Assembly: GCF_001667275.1 (NCBI RefSeq)
Contig: NZ_LZHV01000055.1
Location: forward strand, 62,001-126,000
Length of the DNA stretch: 64,000 nucleotides
Direction of reading: 5' to 3'
Source of the DNA: Mycobacterium sp. ACS4054
GTDB taxonomy: Bacteria; Actinomycetota; Actinomycetes; Mycobacteriales; Mycobacteriaceae
A program made the translations under genes and the position numbers. How positions within the stretch are numbered: the stretch's first letter is position 1; every line of letters begins with the position of its first letter. This document shows positions 1-10,525 of the stretch, in pieces. The notes under the pieces are model-generated. The model saw nothing but the letters and a program-made list of their open reading frames with translations, was not told where the DNA came from and did no database searches.

Positions 1-3000
1 AGGGCTCGCCCGCGCCGGAAGCGGACCTGTCCGTGTGGCCGCCGGTCGGGGCCGCGGCGCTCGACGTGACGGGCGCCTACGACGACCTGGCGGTGCGCGG
101 CTACGGGTATGGCCCGGCCTTCCGCGGCCTGCGCAAGGTGTGGCGGCGGGGCACCGAGACCTTCGCCGAGGTGGAGGCCCCCCAGGATGCCGGTGTGACG
201 GTGGGCGGCTTCGGGATTCACCCGGTGGTGCTGGATGCGGCCCTGCATGCGCTCGGGGTGGCCGACGAGCACGCCGAGACCGTGTTGCCGTTCTCCTGGC
301 AAGGGGTGTGCCTGTACGCGGCCGGCGCATCGCGGGTCCGGGTGCGGCTCGCCCCCGTCGGGACGGGCGCGGTGTCGGTCGAGGTGGCCGACTCCTCGGG
401 CGTGCCGGTGCTGTCCGTGCGCGAGCTGGTGACGCGTCCGGTCTCGGCCGCGCAGCTGTCGGCGGCCGCCGCGGTGCGTTCCGGCGGCGGCGAACTCCTG
501 GAGGCGGTGTGGTCCCCGGTTTCGTTGGCGGACAACGGGATCGGCGTCGAGCCCGAGGTCTGGCGGCCGGCTCCGAACGCCGACGGCGTGGTCGAAGCGG
601 TCTACGCCGCGACCCACGAGGCGTTGAGCGCGTTGCAGGCGCGGGGTGATGGCGACGGGCCGTTGGTGGTGCTGACCCGCGGCGCGGTCGCGCTGCCCGG
701 CGAGGACGTCTCCGACCTCGCCGGCGCGGCCGTGTGGGGGCTGGTGCGGTCGGCGCAGGCCGAACAGCCCGGCCGGGCGGTGCTGGTCGACTCCGATGGC
801 TCAATCGACGTCGGGGCGCTGATCGGCTGCGGTGAACCGCAATTGGCGGTGCGCGACGGCGTCGCCTACGCCCCCCGGCTGAAGCCCATCAAGGCGCACC
901 CGGTGTTGCCGCTGCCCGAGCCGCCTTCGGTGTGGCGGCTGGCGGCAGGCGAGGGCGGGACGCTGGAGGACCTGGCGGTGCAGGCCGGCCCGCCCGCCGA
1001 ACTGGCCGCCGGCCAGGTGCGGGTGGCGGTGGCCGCGGTCGGGGTGAACTTCCGCGACGTGCTGGTGGCTTTGGGCATGTATCCGGGCGCCGCCCAGTTG
1101 GGCGCCGAGGGCGCCGGGGTGGTGACCGAGATCGGCGCGGGTGTGGGGGATTTGGCGGTCGGCGACGCGGTGATGGGCATCGTGGGCCTGACGGGCTCGG
1201 AGGCGACCGTCGACCGGCGGCTGGTGACGCCGGTGCCGCCGGGCTGGTCGTTCGCCGAGGCCGCGGGCGTCCCGGTGGTGTTCCTGACCGCCTACTACGG
1301 GTTGTCGGTGCTGGGCGGTCTGCGCTCCGGCGAGCGCGTGCTGGTGCACGCCGCCGCCGGTGGGGTGGGCATGGCGGCCGTGCAGCTGGCACGGCATTGG
1401 GGCGCCGAGGTTTTCGCGACCGCCAGCCGCGGCAAGTGGGACACCCTGCGCGCCATGGGCTTTGACGACGACCACATCGCGGATTCGCGAACGCTGGACT
1501 TCGAGCGGAAGTTCTCCTCGGTTACCGGCGGCGCCGGCATGGACGTCGTGCTGAACTCGCTGGCCGGCGAGTTCACCGACGCGTCGCTGCGGCTGCTGGG
1601 CCCCGGCGGGCGCTTCATCGAGATGGGCAAGACCGACCTGCGCGACCCTGCGGCCCACCCCGACATCTACTACCGCGCGTTCGACCTGATGGAGGCCGGG
1701 CCGGACCACATCGCCGAGATGTTCGCCGAATTGATGCGGTTGTTCGCCGCGCGGGCGTTGACGCCGTTGCCGGTCAAGGCATTCGACGTGCGGCGCGCCG
1801 TGGACGCCTACCGGTTCGTCAGCCAGGCCCGCCATATCGGCAAGGTCGTGCTGACCATGCCCGACGGGCCCGCCGGCCTGTCCGGCGGCACCGCGCTGAT
1901 CACCGGCGGGACCGGCATGGCGGGGTCGGCGGTGGCGCGCCACCTGGTCGACCGCTACCGGGTGCCGCACCTCATGCTGGTCAGCCGCAGCGGCGAACGG
2001 GCCGACGGGATGGCCGATCTGGTGGCCGAGCTGCGCGAGGCCGGGGCCCGGGTGTCCGTGGTGGCCTGCGATGTCGGTGACCGGGACGCCGTGGCGGGAT
2101 TGCTGGCCCAGGTGCCGGCGCGCTTCCCACTGCGCGGGGTCTTCCACGCGGCGGGCGTGCTGGACGACGCGGTGATCACGTCGCTGACCCCCGAGCGCAT
2201 CGACACCGTGCTGCGCTCCAAGGTCGACGGGGCGTGGCACCTGCACGAGCTGACCGGCGAGCTGAATCTGGCCGCTTTCGTGGTGTTTTCGTCGATGGCG
2301 GGCATCGTGGGCGCCCCCGGGCAGGGTAACTACGCCGCCGCCAACAGCTTCCTGGACGCCCTGGCCGCCTACCGGCGCGCTCACCGCCTGCCGGGCCTGT
2401 CGATCGCCTGGGGGATGTGGGAACAGGCCTCGGCGATGACCCGGCACCTCGGCGAGCGCGACAGGGCGCGGATGAGCCGCGCCGGCCTGGCCGCGCTGTC
2501 CACCCGGCAGGCGCTCGACCTGCTCGACGCCGCGCTGCTGGCCGAGCCCCCCGTCGTGGTGGCCACCCGCCTCGATGCCACCGCGCTGGCCCACGCCGGC
2601 GCCGCGCTGCCGCCGCTGTTGAGCCAGTTGGCCGCCCGGCCCGCGCGACGGGTCCTGGACCCCACCGACATGGTGTCGCTGACGGGCCTGCGCGCGCGCC
2701 TGGAGGGCGTCGCCCCCGAACAGCGGCGGCGCGAGCTGGTGGAGCTGGTGTGCACCAACGCCGCCACGGTGTTGGGCCACAGCACCGCGGACGTCGACGC
2801 CGACCAGGCCTTCGGAGATCTCGGGTTCGACTCGCTGACCGCCGTGGAGTTGCGCAACCGGCTCAAAATCGCGACGGGGCTGACCCTTTCGCCGACGCTG
2901 ATCTTCGATCACCCGACGCCGGCGGCGCTGGCCGAGCACCTCGACGCGCAGCTGGCGGGCGGGGCGAGCGCCGAGCCCCCGGACCGGATGGCCCGCTTCA

Positions 3001-3221
3001 ACGACGTCGCCCGCGAAATGCAGGCGCTCGTCGGCCAATCCGACTGGAGCCCCAGCGACCGGGCGCAGTTGGTCACCCGGCTGCAGGGCATGCTGGACGG
3101 CCTGACCGGGCCGGCGGACGGCCCCTATCCGGAACACCCCGGCGACCCGTTCGACGACGACATCGCCACCGCCACCGAGAGCCAGCTCTTCGCCATCCTC
3201 GACGAAGAGATCGGCCCCTAG
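1..3221 (+). CDS. Type I polyketide synthase, C-terminal part (DH-ER-KR-ACP), cut by window edge
   Basis: The frame is open back to base 3, so the 5' part lies outside the window. Visible domains, numbered from the GTG at 33: the second half of a dehydratase ([11 protein letters not shown] with the catalytic Asp, about residue 65); an NADPH enoylreductase (about 310-620; [15 protein letters not shown]); a ketoreductase (about 630-830; TGGTGMAG, with Ser, Tyr and Asn in SSMAG and GNYAAANS, and an LDD motif suggesting a B-type KR); and an acyl carrier domain with the phosphopantetheine Ser in GFDSL. A tail of about 75 residues looks like a docking segment. The full reductive loop would give saturated extensions. 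The next PKS starts one base after the stop. It matches M. tuberculosis pks8/pks17, which is split there and here appears as one frame. The assignment rests on synteny; the product is unknown. Confidence 0.9.
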   Translation, partial: GSPAPEADLSVWPPVGAAALDVTGAYDDLAVRGYGYGPAFRGLRKVWRRGTETFAEVEAPQDAGVTVGGFGIHPVVLDAALHALGVADEHAETVLPFSWQGVCLYAAGASRVRVRLAPVGTGAVSVEVADSSGVPVLSVRELVTRPVSAAQLSAAAAVRSGGGELLEAVWSPVSLADNGIGVEPEVWRPAPNADGVVEAVYAATHEALSALQARGDGDGPLVVLTRGAVALPGEDVSDLAGAAVWGLVRSAQAEQPGRAVLVDSDGSIDVGALIGCGEPQLAVRDGVAYAPRLKPIKAHPVLPLPEPPSVWRLAAGEGGTLEDLAVQAGPPAELAAGQVRVAVAAVGVNFRDVLVALGMYPGAAQLGAEGAGVVTEIGAGVGDLAVGDAVMGIVGLTGSEATVDRRLVTPVPPGWSFAEAAGVPVVFLTAYYGLSVLGGLRSGERVLVHAAAGGVGMAAVQLARHWGAEVFATASRGKWDTLRAMGFDDDHIADSRTLDFERKFSSVTGGAGMDVVLNSLAGEFTDASLRLLGPGGRFIEMGKTDLRDPAAHPDIYYRAFDLMEAGPDHIAEMFAELMRLFAARALTPLPVKAFDVRRAVDAYRFVSQARHIGKVVLTMPDGPAGLSGGTALITGGTGMAGSAVARHLVDRYRVPHLMLVSRSGERADGMADLVAELREAGARVSVVACDVGDRDAVAGLLAQVPARFPLRGVFHAAGVLDDAVITSLTPERIDTVLRSKVDGAWHLHELTGELNLAAFVVFSSMAGIVGAPGQGNYAAANSFLDALAAYRRAHRLPGLSIAWGMWEQASAMTRHLGERDRARMSRAGLAALSTRQALDLLDAALLAEPPVVVATRLDATALAHAGAALPPLLSQLAARPARRVLDPTDMVSLTGLRARLEGVAPEQRRRELVELVCTNAATVLGHSTADVDADQAFGDLGFDSLTAVELRNRLKIATGLTLSPTLIFDHPTPAALAEHLDAQLAGGASAEPPDRMARFNDVAREMQALVGQSDWSPSDRAQLVTRLQGMLDGLTGPADGPYPEHPGDPFDDDIATATESQLFAILDEEIGP

Positions 3222-3222
3222 C

Positions 3223-6200
3223 ATGCCCGACGTCGCGGTCGTCGGCCTCGCCTGCCGATTCCCCGGCGCGGCCAACCCACGCGAATTCTGGGAGCTCATC
3301 CGCGACAGCCGCGAAGCCACACAATTGCCCTGGGACGTCGCGGAGTTCGACGCCGACTTCTTCAACCTGTCGCCGCGCGAGGCATCCGCGATGGACCCCC
3401 GCCAGCGGCTGGCGCTCGAACTGGCCTGGGAGGCCTTCGAAGACGCGTTCGTGGTGCCGGAAACGATGCGGGGCGCCGCGGTTTCGGTGTACGTCGGGGC
3501 GATGGCCGACGATTACGCCGTCCTCACGCTGCGCGACATCGCCGACAACCTCGACCACCACTCCTTCGCCGGGATCAGCCGCGGGATGATCGCCAACAGG
3601 ATCTCGTACGCGTTGGGGTTGCGCGGACCCAGCCTGACCGTCGACTCCGGGCAGTCGTCGTCGCTGCTCGCCGTGCACCTCGCCTGCGAGAGCCTGCGCG
3701 CCGGCGAGTCGGCGCTCGCGCTCGCCGGCGGCGTCCACCTCAACCTGGCCGACGAAACGGCAATGCTGGAGCGCGAATTCGGCGCGCTGTCGTCGTCGGG
3801 CCACACCTACGCGTTCGATCGGCGCGCCGACGGCTACGTGCGCGGCGAGGGCGGGGGCCTGGTGCTGCTGAAGCCGCTGCCGGCCGCCCTGCGCGACGGC
3901 GACCGCATCCACGCCGTCATCCGCGCAAGCGCCGCCGGTAACGCCGGGCACAGCGCCGCGGGCCAGACGGTGCCGTCGGTTTCCGGCGAGGCGGACGTGA
4001 TCCGGCGGGCGCTCGACGCCGCCGGCCTGGGCGCCGGCGACGTCGACTACATCGAGGCGCATGGCACCGGCACGAGAATCGGCGACGAGGTGGAGGCCCG
4101 CGCGCTGGGGGAGGTGTTCGCCGAGCGCGGGCAACCGGTGAACGTGGGCTCGGTCAAGACGAACATCGGCCACGCCGGCGCCGCCGCTGGGATCGCGGGG
4201 CTGCTGAAGGCCTTACTGGCCGTGCGGAATTCGGTGCTTCCGCCGAGCCTGCACCACGCCGACGCGAATCCCGGGCTCGAGCACTTGCGGGTCAACACCG
4301 CCGCGTCGCCCTGGGCTGCAACCGAGCGCCCGCGCCGCGCCGGGGTGTCGTCGTTCGGCATGGGTGGCACGAACGCGCATGTCATCGTGGAACAGGCTCC
4401 CGCGCAACCGAATACGACCGCGGGCGCGCGCGACGACGAAGCGGGAGCGGTGTGGGTGCTGTCGGCCCGCTCGGAGCGGGCCCTGGCCAACCAGGCGGCC
4501 CGGCTGGCGGAACACCTGGCCGACTCGGGGCCCAGCGCGGCGGACGTCGGGTGGTCGTTGTCGACGACGCGATCGGTGTTCGAGCAGCGGGCGGTGCTGG
4601 TGGGCGCGGATCGCGACGCGTTGACGCGCGGCCTGGCCGGCCTGGCTGCGGGGAAGCCGGCGCCCGGCGTGGTGGTCGGCCGGGCCGGGCCGCCGGGGCA
4701 GACGGCGTTCGTGTTCACCGGCCAGGGCTCGCAGTGGTTGGGGATGGGACGCCAACTCCACGAACGGTTTCCGGCCTTCGCGCGCGCGTTCGACGAGGCC
4801 GCGGCGGCGGTGGACGCCCAGCTGCGGGCGCCGCTGCGCGCGGTGCTGTGGGGCACCGACAGGGAGTCGTTGCAGAACACGGAATTCGCGCAGCCGGCGC
4901 TGTTCGTCCTCGAGATCGCCCTGACCGCGCTGTGGCGGTCCCTGGGCGTGACGCCCGACGTGGTGCTGGGCCATTCGGTCGGGGAGATCACCGCCGCGTG
5001 TGTCGCGGGCGTGCTGTCGCTGGACGATGCGGCGCGCATCGTGGCGGCCCGGGGTCGGCTGATGGCCGGCTTGCCGTCCGGCGGGGTGATGGTGGCGGTG
5101 GGCGCCGGCGAGGCCGAGGTGGCCCCCCTGCTGGGCGGCGGCGCGAGCATCGCGGCGGTCAACGGGCCCAACGCCGTGGTCCTTTCCGGTGAGCGGGCCG
5201 CCGTGGGCGCCGTCGTTGACCGGTTGGCGGGCCGGCGCACGCATCCGCTTGCGGTCTCGCACGCGTTTCATTCGGCGCTGATGGAGCCGATGCTCGACGA
5301 GTTCGCCCAACAGGTGGCCGGCATTCAACCGAAGCCGGCGCGAATGTGCTTGGTATCCAACGTTTCCGGTGAGCCCACCGGGCCGGGGTACGGGTCCGCC
5401 GACTACTGGGTCGAGCACGTGCGCCGCCCCGTGCGCTTCCTCGACGGCGTGCGCGCCGCCGAGGCCCGGGGGGTCACGGCCTTCGTCGAGGTGGGCCCGG
5501 GCGGGGGGTTGAGCGCGGCGGTGGACCAATCGCTGATTACCGACCTGCCGATCTCGGCGGTCACCATGACCAAGGACGGTCCCGAGGTCGCGTCGCTGCT
5601 GACCGCGGCCGGCCGGCTGTTCACCGCGGGCGTCGCCGTCGATTGGCCGGCCGTGTTCGCCGGCTCGGGGGCGCAGCGGGTCGACCTACCGACGTATGGC
5701 TTTGCCCGCCAACGGTTCTGGCTCGGCGATGCGCGGGATGCGCTGCCCGCCAAGCCGACCCGATCGCCGGACCTGGCCGAACAGTTGCACGCCCTGCAGC
5801 CGGGTGAGCAGCGCCGGCGGCTGGTCGAGCTGGTCTGCGAGCACGCGGCCGCCGTGTCGGGGCATCCGGACGGCCGGGCCATCGACCGCGATCGCGCCTT
5901 CGCCGACCTGGGTTTCGATTCGCTCACCGGCGTTGAACTGCGCAACCGGCTGACCACCGCGACCGGGCTTGCGCTGTCGCGGACCCTGATCTTCGACTAC
6001 CCCTCTCCCGCGGAGCTGGCCGAGCATCTGCGCCAGCAGCTCTTCCGCGGCGACCTCGGCGAATCCGACGAGGAGAAGCTGTGGTCGGCGCTGCGCAAGA
6101 TCCCGATCGCGGAGCTGCGACGAACCGGACTGCTCGACAAACTCCTGCTGCTCGCCGGCCAGCCGGAAGACGTTGGCGCCGTGCCGGTCACCGACATGAT

Positions 6201-6273
6201 CGACTCGTTGAGCCCCGAGGCGTTGATCGCGATGGCCCTTGACGCCGGCGATGACGAGGACGCAAAACGATGA
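3223..6273 (+). CDS. pks9: Type I polyketide synthase Pks9, KSQ-AT-ACP
   Basis: A 1016-residue PKS. The ketosynthase (about 1-400) keeps both catalytic His (EAHGTGT and KTNIGHA), but the nucleophile motif reads VDSGQSSS, so Gln144 sits where the active-site Cys should be. In known modular PKSs a KSQ domain cannot condense; it decarboxylates malonyl-ACP to provide a starter. The KS also seems to lack a stretch of some 20-25 residues between PWD and FDADFF. The acyltransferase (about 490-790) has GQGSQ, GHSVGE and SHAFH; HAFH predicts malonyl-CoA. The ACP (about 860-945) carries GFDSL, followed by a tail of about 70 residues resembling a docking domain. Length and neighbours match Rv1664 (1017 aa). 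There is one base between it and the upstream PKS stop, so they are probably co-translated. Confidence 0.93.
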   Translation: MPDVAVVGLACRFPGAANPREFWELIRDSREATQLPWDVAEFDADFFNLSPREASAMDPRQRLALELAWEAFEDAFVVPETMRGAAVSVYVGAMADDYAVLTLRDIADNLDHHSFAGISRGMIANRISYALGLRGPSLTVDSGQSSSLLAVHLACESLRAGESALALAGGVHLNLADETAMLEREFGALSSSGHTYAFDRRADGYVRGEGGGLVLLKPLPAALRDGDRIHAVIRASAAGNAGHSAAGQTVPSVSGEADVIRRALDAAGLGAGDVDYIEAHGTGTRIGDEVEARALGEVFAERGQPVNVGSVKTNIGHAGAAAGIAGLLKALLAVRNSVLPPSLHHADANPGLEHLRVNTAASPWAATERPRRAGVSSFGMGGTNAHVIVEQAPAQPNTTAGARDDEAGAVWVLSARSERALANQAARLAEHLADSGPSAADVGWSLSTTRSVFEQRAVLVGADRDALTRGLAGLAAGKPAPGVVVGRAGPPGQTAFVFTGQGSQWLGMGRQLHERFPAFARAFDEAAAAVDAQLRAPLRAVLWGTDRESLQNTEFAQPALFVLEIALTALWRSLGVTPDVVLGHSVGEITAACVAGVLSLDDAARIVAARGRLMAGLPSGGVMVAVGAGEAEVAPLLGGGASIAAVNGPNAVVLSGERAAVGAVVDRLAGRRTHPLAVSHAFHSALMEPMLDEFAQQVAGIQPKPARMCLVSNVSGEPTGPGYGSADYWVEHVRRPVRFLDGVRAAEARGVTAFVEVGPGGGLSAAVDQSLITDLPISAVTMTKDGPEVASLLTAAGRLFTAGVAVDWPAVFAGSGAQRVDLPTYGFARQRFWLGDARDALPAKPTRSPDLAEQLHALQPGEQRRRLVELVCEHAAAVSGHPDGRAIDRDRAFADLGFDSLTGVELRNRLTTATGLALSRTLIFDYPSPAELAEHLRQQLFRGDLGESDEEKLWSALRKIPIAELRRTGLLDKLLLLAGQPEDVGAVPVTDMIDSLSPEALIAMALDAGDDEDAKR

Positions 6274-6314
6274 AATGCCAACGCAATAAGACACATGTCG
6301 AATACGGCGAATTT

Positions 6315-6343
6315 TTGCCGGATCACCGGGAACCGCCTAGACT
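6315..6343 (+). promoter_or_regulatory. Sigma-A-type promoter for pks11
   Basis: TTGCCG (6315-6320) and TAGACT (6338-6343) are separated by 17 bases and precede the pks11 start by about 55 bases. This gives pks11 its own promoter in the 124-base gap after pks9, so it need not rely on read-through. Seen in sequence; activity is inferred. Confidence 0.6.
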
Positions 6344-6397
6344 TCGAAAATTAGCGAAAGTCCCGTGTGAGCTGGGATGTAAGCAAAAGGGTTGGGC

Positions 6398-7459
6398 ATG
6401 AGCGTCATCGCGGGCGTATTCGGGGCGTTGCCGCCGCACCGCTACAGTCAGGCCGAAATCACCGACCAGCTCGTCGAATTCCCCGCGCTGAAGGAGCACG
6501 AGGAAATCGTTCGGCGGCTGCACGCCGCCGCCAAGGTCAACAGCCGCCACCTGGTTCTGCCGCTGGAGCGCTACGCGTCGCTCACCGATTTCGGCGAGGC
6601 CAACGAGGTCTTCATCGAACACGCCGTCGAACTCGGCTGCCGGGCGTTGCTCGACGCGCTCGACGAGGCGGGCCTGCAGCCGCAGGACATCGACATGATC
6701 GCCACCACCACGGTCACCGGCGTGGCGGTGCCGTCGCTGGACGCGCGCATCGCCGGGCGGCTCGGCCTGCGCCCGGACGTGCGCCGGGTGCCGCTGTTCG
6801 GGCTAGGCTGCGCGGCCGGCGCGGCGGGGGTGGGCCGGCTGCACGACTACCTGCGCGGCGCGCCGGACGGCGTCGCGGTCCTGGTGTCGGTCGAGCTGTG
6901 CTCGCTCACCTTCCCGTCGGTCAAGCCGACAGTGTCGGGCCTGGTGGGCACCGCCATGTTCGGCGACGGGGCCGCGGCCGTGGTCGCCGTCGGCGACCGC
7001 CGCGCCGAGCGGCTGAGCCCCAGCGGGCCGGACATCGTCGATTCGCGCAGCCGTCTCTACCCCGAATCGCTGCACATCATGGCCTGGAACGTCGATACGA
7101 CCGGGCTGCACCTGGTGATGTCGCCGGAGCTGACGAACCTCATCGACCGCCATCTGGCCGACGACGTCAGTCGGCTCCTCGGCGCCCACGGGTTGACGAA
7201 GGACGACATCGGCGCCTGGGTGGCGCACCCGGGTGGCCCCAAGGTCATCACCGCGATCGGCAACAGCCTCGAGCTGCCCCCGGAGGCCCTCGAGCTCACC
7301 TGGCGCTCGCTGGGCGAGATCGCGAACCTGTCCTCGGCGTCGGTGCTGCACATCCTGCGGGACACCATCGCCAAGCCGCCACCGGGCGGCAGCCCCGGGC
7401 TGATGGTCGCGTTGGGGCCCGGGTTCGGCTCCGAGCTCGTCTTATTGCGCTGGCGCTAG
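6398..7459 (+). CDS. pks11: Type III polyketide synthase (chalcone-synthase-like) Pks11
   Basis: A homodimer-type condensing enzyme that extends acyl-CoA starters with malonyl-CoA without a carrier protein. The catalytic triad is visible: Cys in FGLGCAAGA (about 136), His in VAHPGG (about 278) and Asn in [10 protein letters not shown] (about 311). A TTG at 6392 would add two residues, but the AAAAGGG ribosome site at 6385-6391 is correctly spaced only for ATG 6398. That start gives 353 residues, the same as Rv1665. M. tuberculosis Pks11 makes alkylpyrones from long-chain acyl-CoA, and a similar role is likely here. The 3' end overlaps the convergent CYP139 gene by 18 bases. Confidence 0.96.
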   Translation: MSVIAGVFGALPPHRYSQAEITDQLVEFPALKEHEEIVRRLHAAAKVNSRHLVLPLERYASLTDFGEANEVFIEHAVELGCRALLDALDEAGLQPQDIDMIATTTVTGVAVPSLDARIAGRLGLRPDVRRVPLFGLGCAAGAAGVGRLHDYLRGAPDGVAVLVSVELCSLTFPSVKPTVSGLVGTAMFGDGAAAVVAVGDRRAERLSPSGPDIVDSRSRLYPESLHIMAWNVDTTGLHLVMSPELTNLIDRHLADDVSRLLGAHGLTKDDIGAWVAHPGGPKVITAIGNSLELPPEALELTWRSLGEIANLSSASVLHILRDTIAKPPPGGSPGLMVALGPGFGSELVLLRWR

Positions 7460-8737
7460 ACGACTAACCACGTCGACGGTCAGCCCCGGCTTGGGGGACA
7501 GGGCCGCAAGGTTGGCCGCGCGGATCCGCTGCTCGGGCATGCGCAGCGTGGTCCGGGCGATCAGGCGGGCCAGCATGACGGTCATCTCGGTGGTGGCCAT
7601 GGCCGCGCCGATGCAGCGGTGCAGGCCCCCGCTGAACGGGATGAACTCGTGGGGGGCGGGCTTGCGGTAACCCGGGGCGTCGGAATCCCACCGCTGCGGA
7701 CGGAATTGCGTTGGCTCCGGCCAGATTTCGGCGATCCGATGCGTGACGTACGGGCTGAAGATCAGCAATCGGCCCGCCGGGATGCGGTGGCCGTCGAAGG
7801 ACAGGTCGCGGATCACCCGGCGCGCCGAGATCACCCCGGGCGGGTACAGCCGCAGGGTTTCGTGGACGACGCCGCCCAGGTAGGTCAGCGCCGTCAGGTC
7901 GGCCGCGGCCGGGGGACGTCCGTCGAGCACGCGCGCCACCTCGCCCGCGGCGGTGTCCCACGCGCCCGGCTGGGACAGCAGCGCGTAGATCGCCCACGCC
8001 AGCGCGCCGCTGGTGGTCTCGTAGCCGGCGGTGATCAGCGAAATGACGGCGTCGCGGATCTCGTTGTCGCTCAACGCATAACCTTCGTCGCCGCGGCCGT
8101 TGATCAGCATCGTCAGCATGTGGTCGTCGGGGGAGGGCTCGGCGCGCGCGGCGGCGATCTGCGCGTCGATCAGGTCGTCGATGCGGCGACGGGCGGCCAC
8201 CGCCCGCCGCCAGGCCGGGGCGTTGAGTCGTTGTTGTAACGCAACCGCCTGCGGCAGTTGGTGAGTCAGGTCCAGCAGCGGTTGCAGTTGCCGCCCCAGG
8301 AAGTCCGAATGGGCGGCCAGGCGCGGCCCGAACAGGCTCTCGGCGGTGCTGCGCCGCACCGCGGAACGGCACTCCCGGTAGATGTCCAGCCGCTGCCCGG
8401 GCCGCCAGCCGTCGATCACGGCGTCGATGTTGGACACCATGGTGGCGACGTAGTCCTGGATCTGCCGGTGCCGCAGCCCGGGCGCCACGACGCTGCGCCG
8501 GCGCCGGTGGTCGTCGCCGTCGCTGACGATCAGGGCGGTGGGCCCGTCGACGATGGCGAGGTTCTGAAACGTCAACCGCCAGCTGAACGCGTCGGCGTTG
8601 GCGAACACGAACTTGTTCGCCTCGGCGCCCAGCAGGTAGGTGTAGCCGTACCGGCCGACCCCGGCGTCGATCACCGCGCCGCGCCGCCGGTACAACGCCA
8701 GCAGCGCCTCACCGGGCCGGTAGGTCACCGGTTTCAT
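7442..8737 (-). CDS. cyp139A1: Cytochrome P450, CYP139 family
   Basis: A soluble bacterial P450 of 431 residues. The I-helix oxygen motif is AGYETTSG, the K-helix has ETLR (ExxR), and the heme ligand lies in [10 protein letters not shown]. The position between pks11 and the ABC-F gene, and the length, match CYP139A1 (Rv1666c, 430 aa). Its start codon overlaps the stop of the ABC-F gene (ATGA at 8737-8734), so it is the second gene of that transcript. The natural substrate is not known; the conserved link to PKS genes suggests oxidation of the polyketide, which is inference. Confidence 0.95.
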   Translation of the reverse strand: MKPVTYRPGEALLALYRRRGAVIDAGVGRYGYTYLLGAEANKFVFANADAFSWRLTFQNLAIVDGPTALIVSDGDDHRRRRSVVAPGLRHRQIQDYVATMVSNIDAVIDGWRPGQRLDIYRECRSAVRRSTAESLFGPRLAAHSDFLGRQLQPLLDLTHQLPQAVALQQRLNAPAWRRAVAARRRIDDLIDAQIAAARAEPSPDDHMLTMLINGRGDEGYALSDNEIRDAVISLITAGYETTSGALAWAIYALLSQPGAWDTAAGEVARVLDGRPPAAADLTALTYLGGVVHETLRLYPPGVISARRVIRDLSFDGHRIPAGRLLIFSPYVTHRIAEIWPEPTQFRPQRWDSDAPGYRKPAPHEFIPFSGGLHRCIGAAMATTEMTVMLARLIARTTLRMPEQRIRAANLAALSPKPGLTVDVVSRLAPAQ

Positions 8738-10506
8738 TCCAGCGCCTCCGACAGATCCAGCCAGCGGCTCTCCGTCGAGGCGACCTCGTCCTCGAGCGCC
8801 CGCAATTCCTGGGTGAGCCGGTTGATGCCGACGTGGTCCGACTGATCGTGCTCGGCCAGTTCGTGGTGTTTGTCGGCGATCCGGTCGGCCAGGCGGGCGA
8901 GCTGGCGGTCGACGCCGGCCAGCTCCTTCTCCGCGGCCCGGCGCCGGGCCCCGGACATGGCATTCTCAGGAGTCGAATCCCGCTTCGCCGCCGGCGCCGC
9001 GGTCCGCTCGGCCGCCAGCCGCAGGTACTCGTCGATCCCGCCGGGGAGGTGCCGCAACCGGCCGTCGAGGATGGCGTACTGCTGATCGGTGATCCGCTCC
9101 AGCAGGTAGCGGTCGTGGGAGACGACGATCAGGGTGCCCGGCCACGAGTCGAGCAGGTCCTCGGTGGCGGTCAGCATGTCGGTGTCGACGTCGTTGGTCG
9201 GCTCGTCCAGGAGCAACACGTTGGGCTCGGACAGCAGCGTGAGCATCAGCTGCAGCCGCCGCCGCTGGCCGCCGGAGAGCTCGCCGATCCGGGCGGAGAG
9301 CTGGCCGCCGGCGAATCCCAGCCGCTCCAGCAGCTGGGCCGGCGTCACCTCGCGCCCCTCGACCTCGTACCCGCCCCGCAGCCGGCCCAGCACGTCGGCG
9401 ATGCGGTCGTCGGCGAGTCCGGCCAGGGCGTCGCCCTGCTGGTCGAGCACGGCCAGCCGCACCGTCTTGCCGCGCTTGACGCGCCCGGTGTCCGGGGTGA
9501 TGCTGCCCGCGATCAGCCCCAGCAGCGTCGACTTCCCGGCGCCGTTGGCGCCGACGATGCCGGTGCGTTCGCCCGGGGCGATCCGCCACTCGACGTCGCG
9601 CAGCACCGGGCGCCCCGCGAAGGCGACCGACACGTCGAGCAGGTCGATGACGTCCTTGCCGAGCCGGGCCGTCGCCAGCTTGGCCAGCTCGACGGTGTTG
9701 CGCAGCGGCGGCACGTCCGCGATCAGCTGGTTGGCCGCCTCGATGCGGAATTTCGGCTTCGACGTCCGCGCCGGCGCGCCGCGGCGCAACCAGGCCAGCT
9801 CCTTGCGCATCAGGTTCTGCCGCTTGGCCTCCGCCGTGGCGGCCAGCCGGTCGCGCTCGACACGCTGCAACACGTAGGCCGCGTAGCCGCCCTCGAACGG
9901 CTCCACGATCCCGTCGTGCACCTCCCACGTCGTGGTGGCGACCTCGTCGAGGAACCAGCGGTCGTGCGTCACCAGCAGCAGCCCGCCGGTGTTGCGGGCC
10001 CAGCGCTGGCGGAGATGCTCGGCCAGCCAGGTGATGCCCTCGATGTCCAGGTGGTTGGTGGGCTCGTCGAGCGCGATGACGTCCCAGTCGCCCACCAGCA
10101 GCCGGGCCAGCTGGACCCGCCTGCGCTGGCCGCCGCTGAGCGTGGAGATCTGTGCGTTCCAATCGATGTCGGACGCCAGGCCGCCGACCACGTCGCGGAC
10201 CCGCGCGTCGCCCGCCCACTGGTGTTCGGCCGCGTCGCCCACCAGCGTCCAGCCCACCGTGCCGGCCGGGTCCAGGGTGTCCGCCTGGCTCAGCGCGCCG
10301 ACCCGCACGCCGCTGCGCCGGGTCACGCGGCCCGAATCCGGCCGCAGCTCGCCGGTCAGCAGCCGCAGCAGGCTGGACTTGCCGTCGCCGTTGCGCCCGA
10401 CGATCCCGATGCGCGCGCCGTCGTTCACGCCCAGCGTGACCGATTCGAATACCAGCTGGGTCGGATATTCGAGGCGGATGGCCTCGGCTCCCAATAGGTG
10501 CGCCAC
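8734..10506 (-). CDS. ABC-F family ATPase (ribosome-protection type), intact
   Basis: A 590-residue protein with two ABC cassettes and no membrane segments. Walker A motifs are GRNGDGKSS and GANGAGKST, signatures LSGGQRRRVQL and LSGGQRRRLQL, and Walker B motifs LDEPTNHLD and LDEPTNDVD. A charged interdomain linker lies at about 240-270 and a C-terminal coiled-coil-like tail at about 530-590. ABC-F proteins act on the ribosome; some protect against macrolides and related drugs. The M. tuberculosis counterpart is split into Rv1667c and Rv1668c, whereas this copy is one intact frame. It starts with GTG, 7 bases after a TAGGGT -10 element, so the mRNA is probably leaderless. It could give self-resistance to the adjacent cluster's product or act as a housekeeping translation factor. 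Confidence 0.93.
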   Translation of the reverse strand: MAHLLGAEAIRLEYPTQLVFESVTLGVNDGARIGIVGRNGDGKSSLLRLLTGELRPDSGRVTRRSGVRVGALSQADTLDPAGTVGWTLVGDAAEHQWAGDARVRDVVGGLASDIDWNAQISTLSGGQRRRVQLARLLVGDWDVIALDEPTNHLDIEGITWLAEHLRQRWARNTGGLLLVTHDRWFLDEVATTTWEVHDGIVEPFEGGYAAYVLQRVERDRLAATAEAKRQNLMRKELAWLRRGAPARTSKPKFRIEAANQLIADVPPLRNTVELAKLATARLGKDVIDLLDVSVAFAGRPVLRDVEWRIAPGERTGIVGANGAGKSTLLGLIAGSITPDTGRVKRGKTVRLAVLDQQGDALAGLADDRIADVLGRLRGGYEVEGREVTPAQLLERLGFAGGQLSARIGELSGGQRRRLQLMLTLLSEPNVLLLDEPTNDVDTDMLTATEDLLDSWPGTLIVVSHDRYLLERITDQQYAILDGRLRHLPGGIDEYLRLAAERTAAPAAKRDSTPENAMSGARRRAAEKELAGVDRQLARLADRIADKHHELAEHDQSDHVGINRLTQELRALEDEVASTESRWLDLSEALE

Positions 10507-10513
10507 TGGCCCG

Positions 10514-10519
10514 ACCCTA
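10514..10519 (-). promoter_or_regulatory. -10 element for the ABC-F/CYP139 transcript
   Basis: TAGGGT on the minus strand ends 7 bases before the GTG start of the ABC-F gene, placing the transcript start at or next to the start codon (leaderless). No strong -35 is seen. Confidence 0.45.
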
Positions 10520-10525
10520 CTGCGG

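Noticed and set aside
801..3365. Long minus-strand open frame (about 850 codons) opposite the PKS
   Set aside because: Antisense frames stay open in very GC-rich genes. No motif or ribosome site, while the plus strand encodes clear PKS domains.
8833..10497. Long plus-strand frame opposite the ABC-F gene
   Set aside because: Shadow of the ABC-F gene; the composition is typical of reverse-strand reading and no domain is recognisable.
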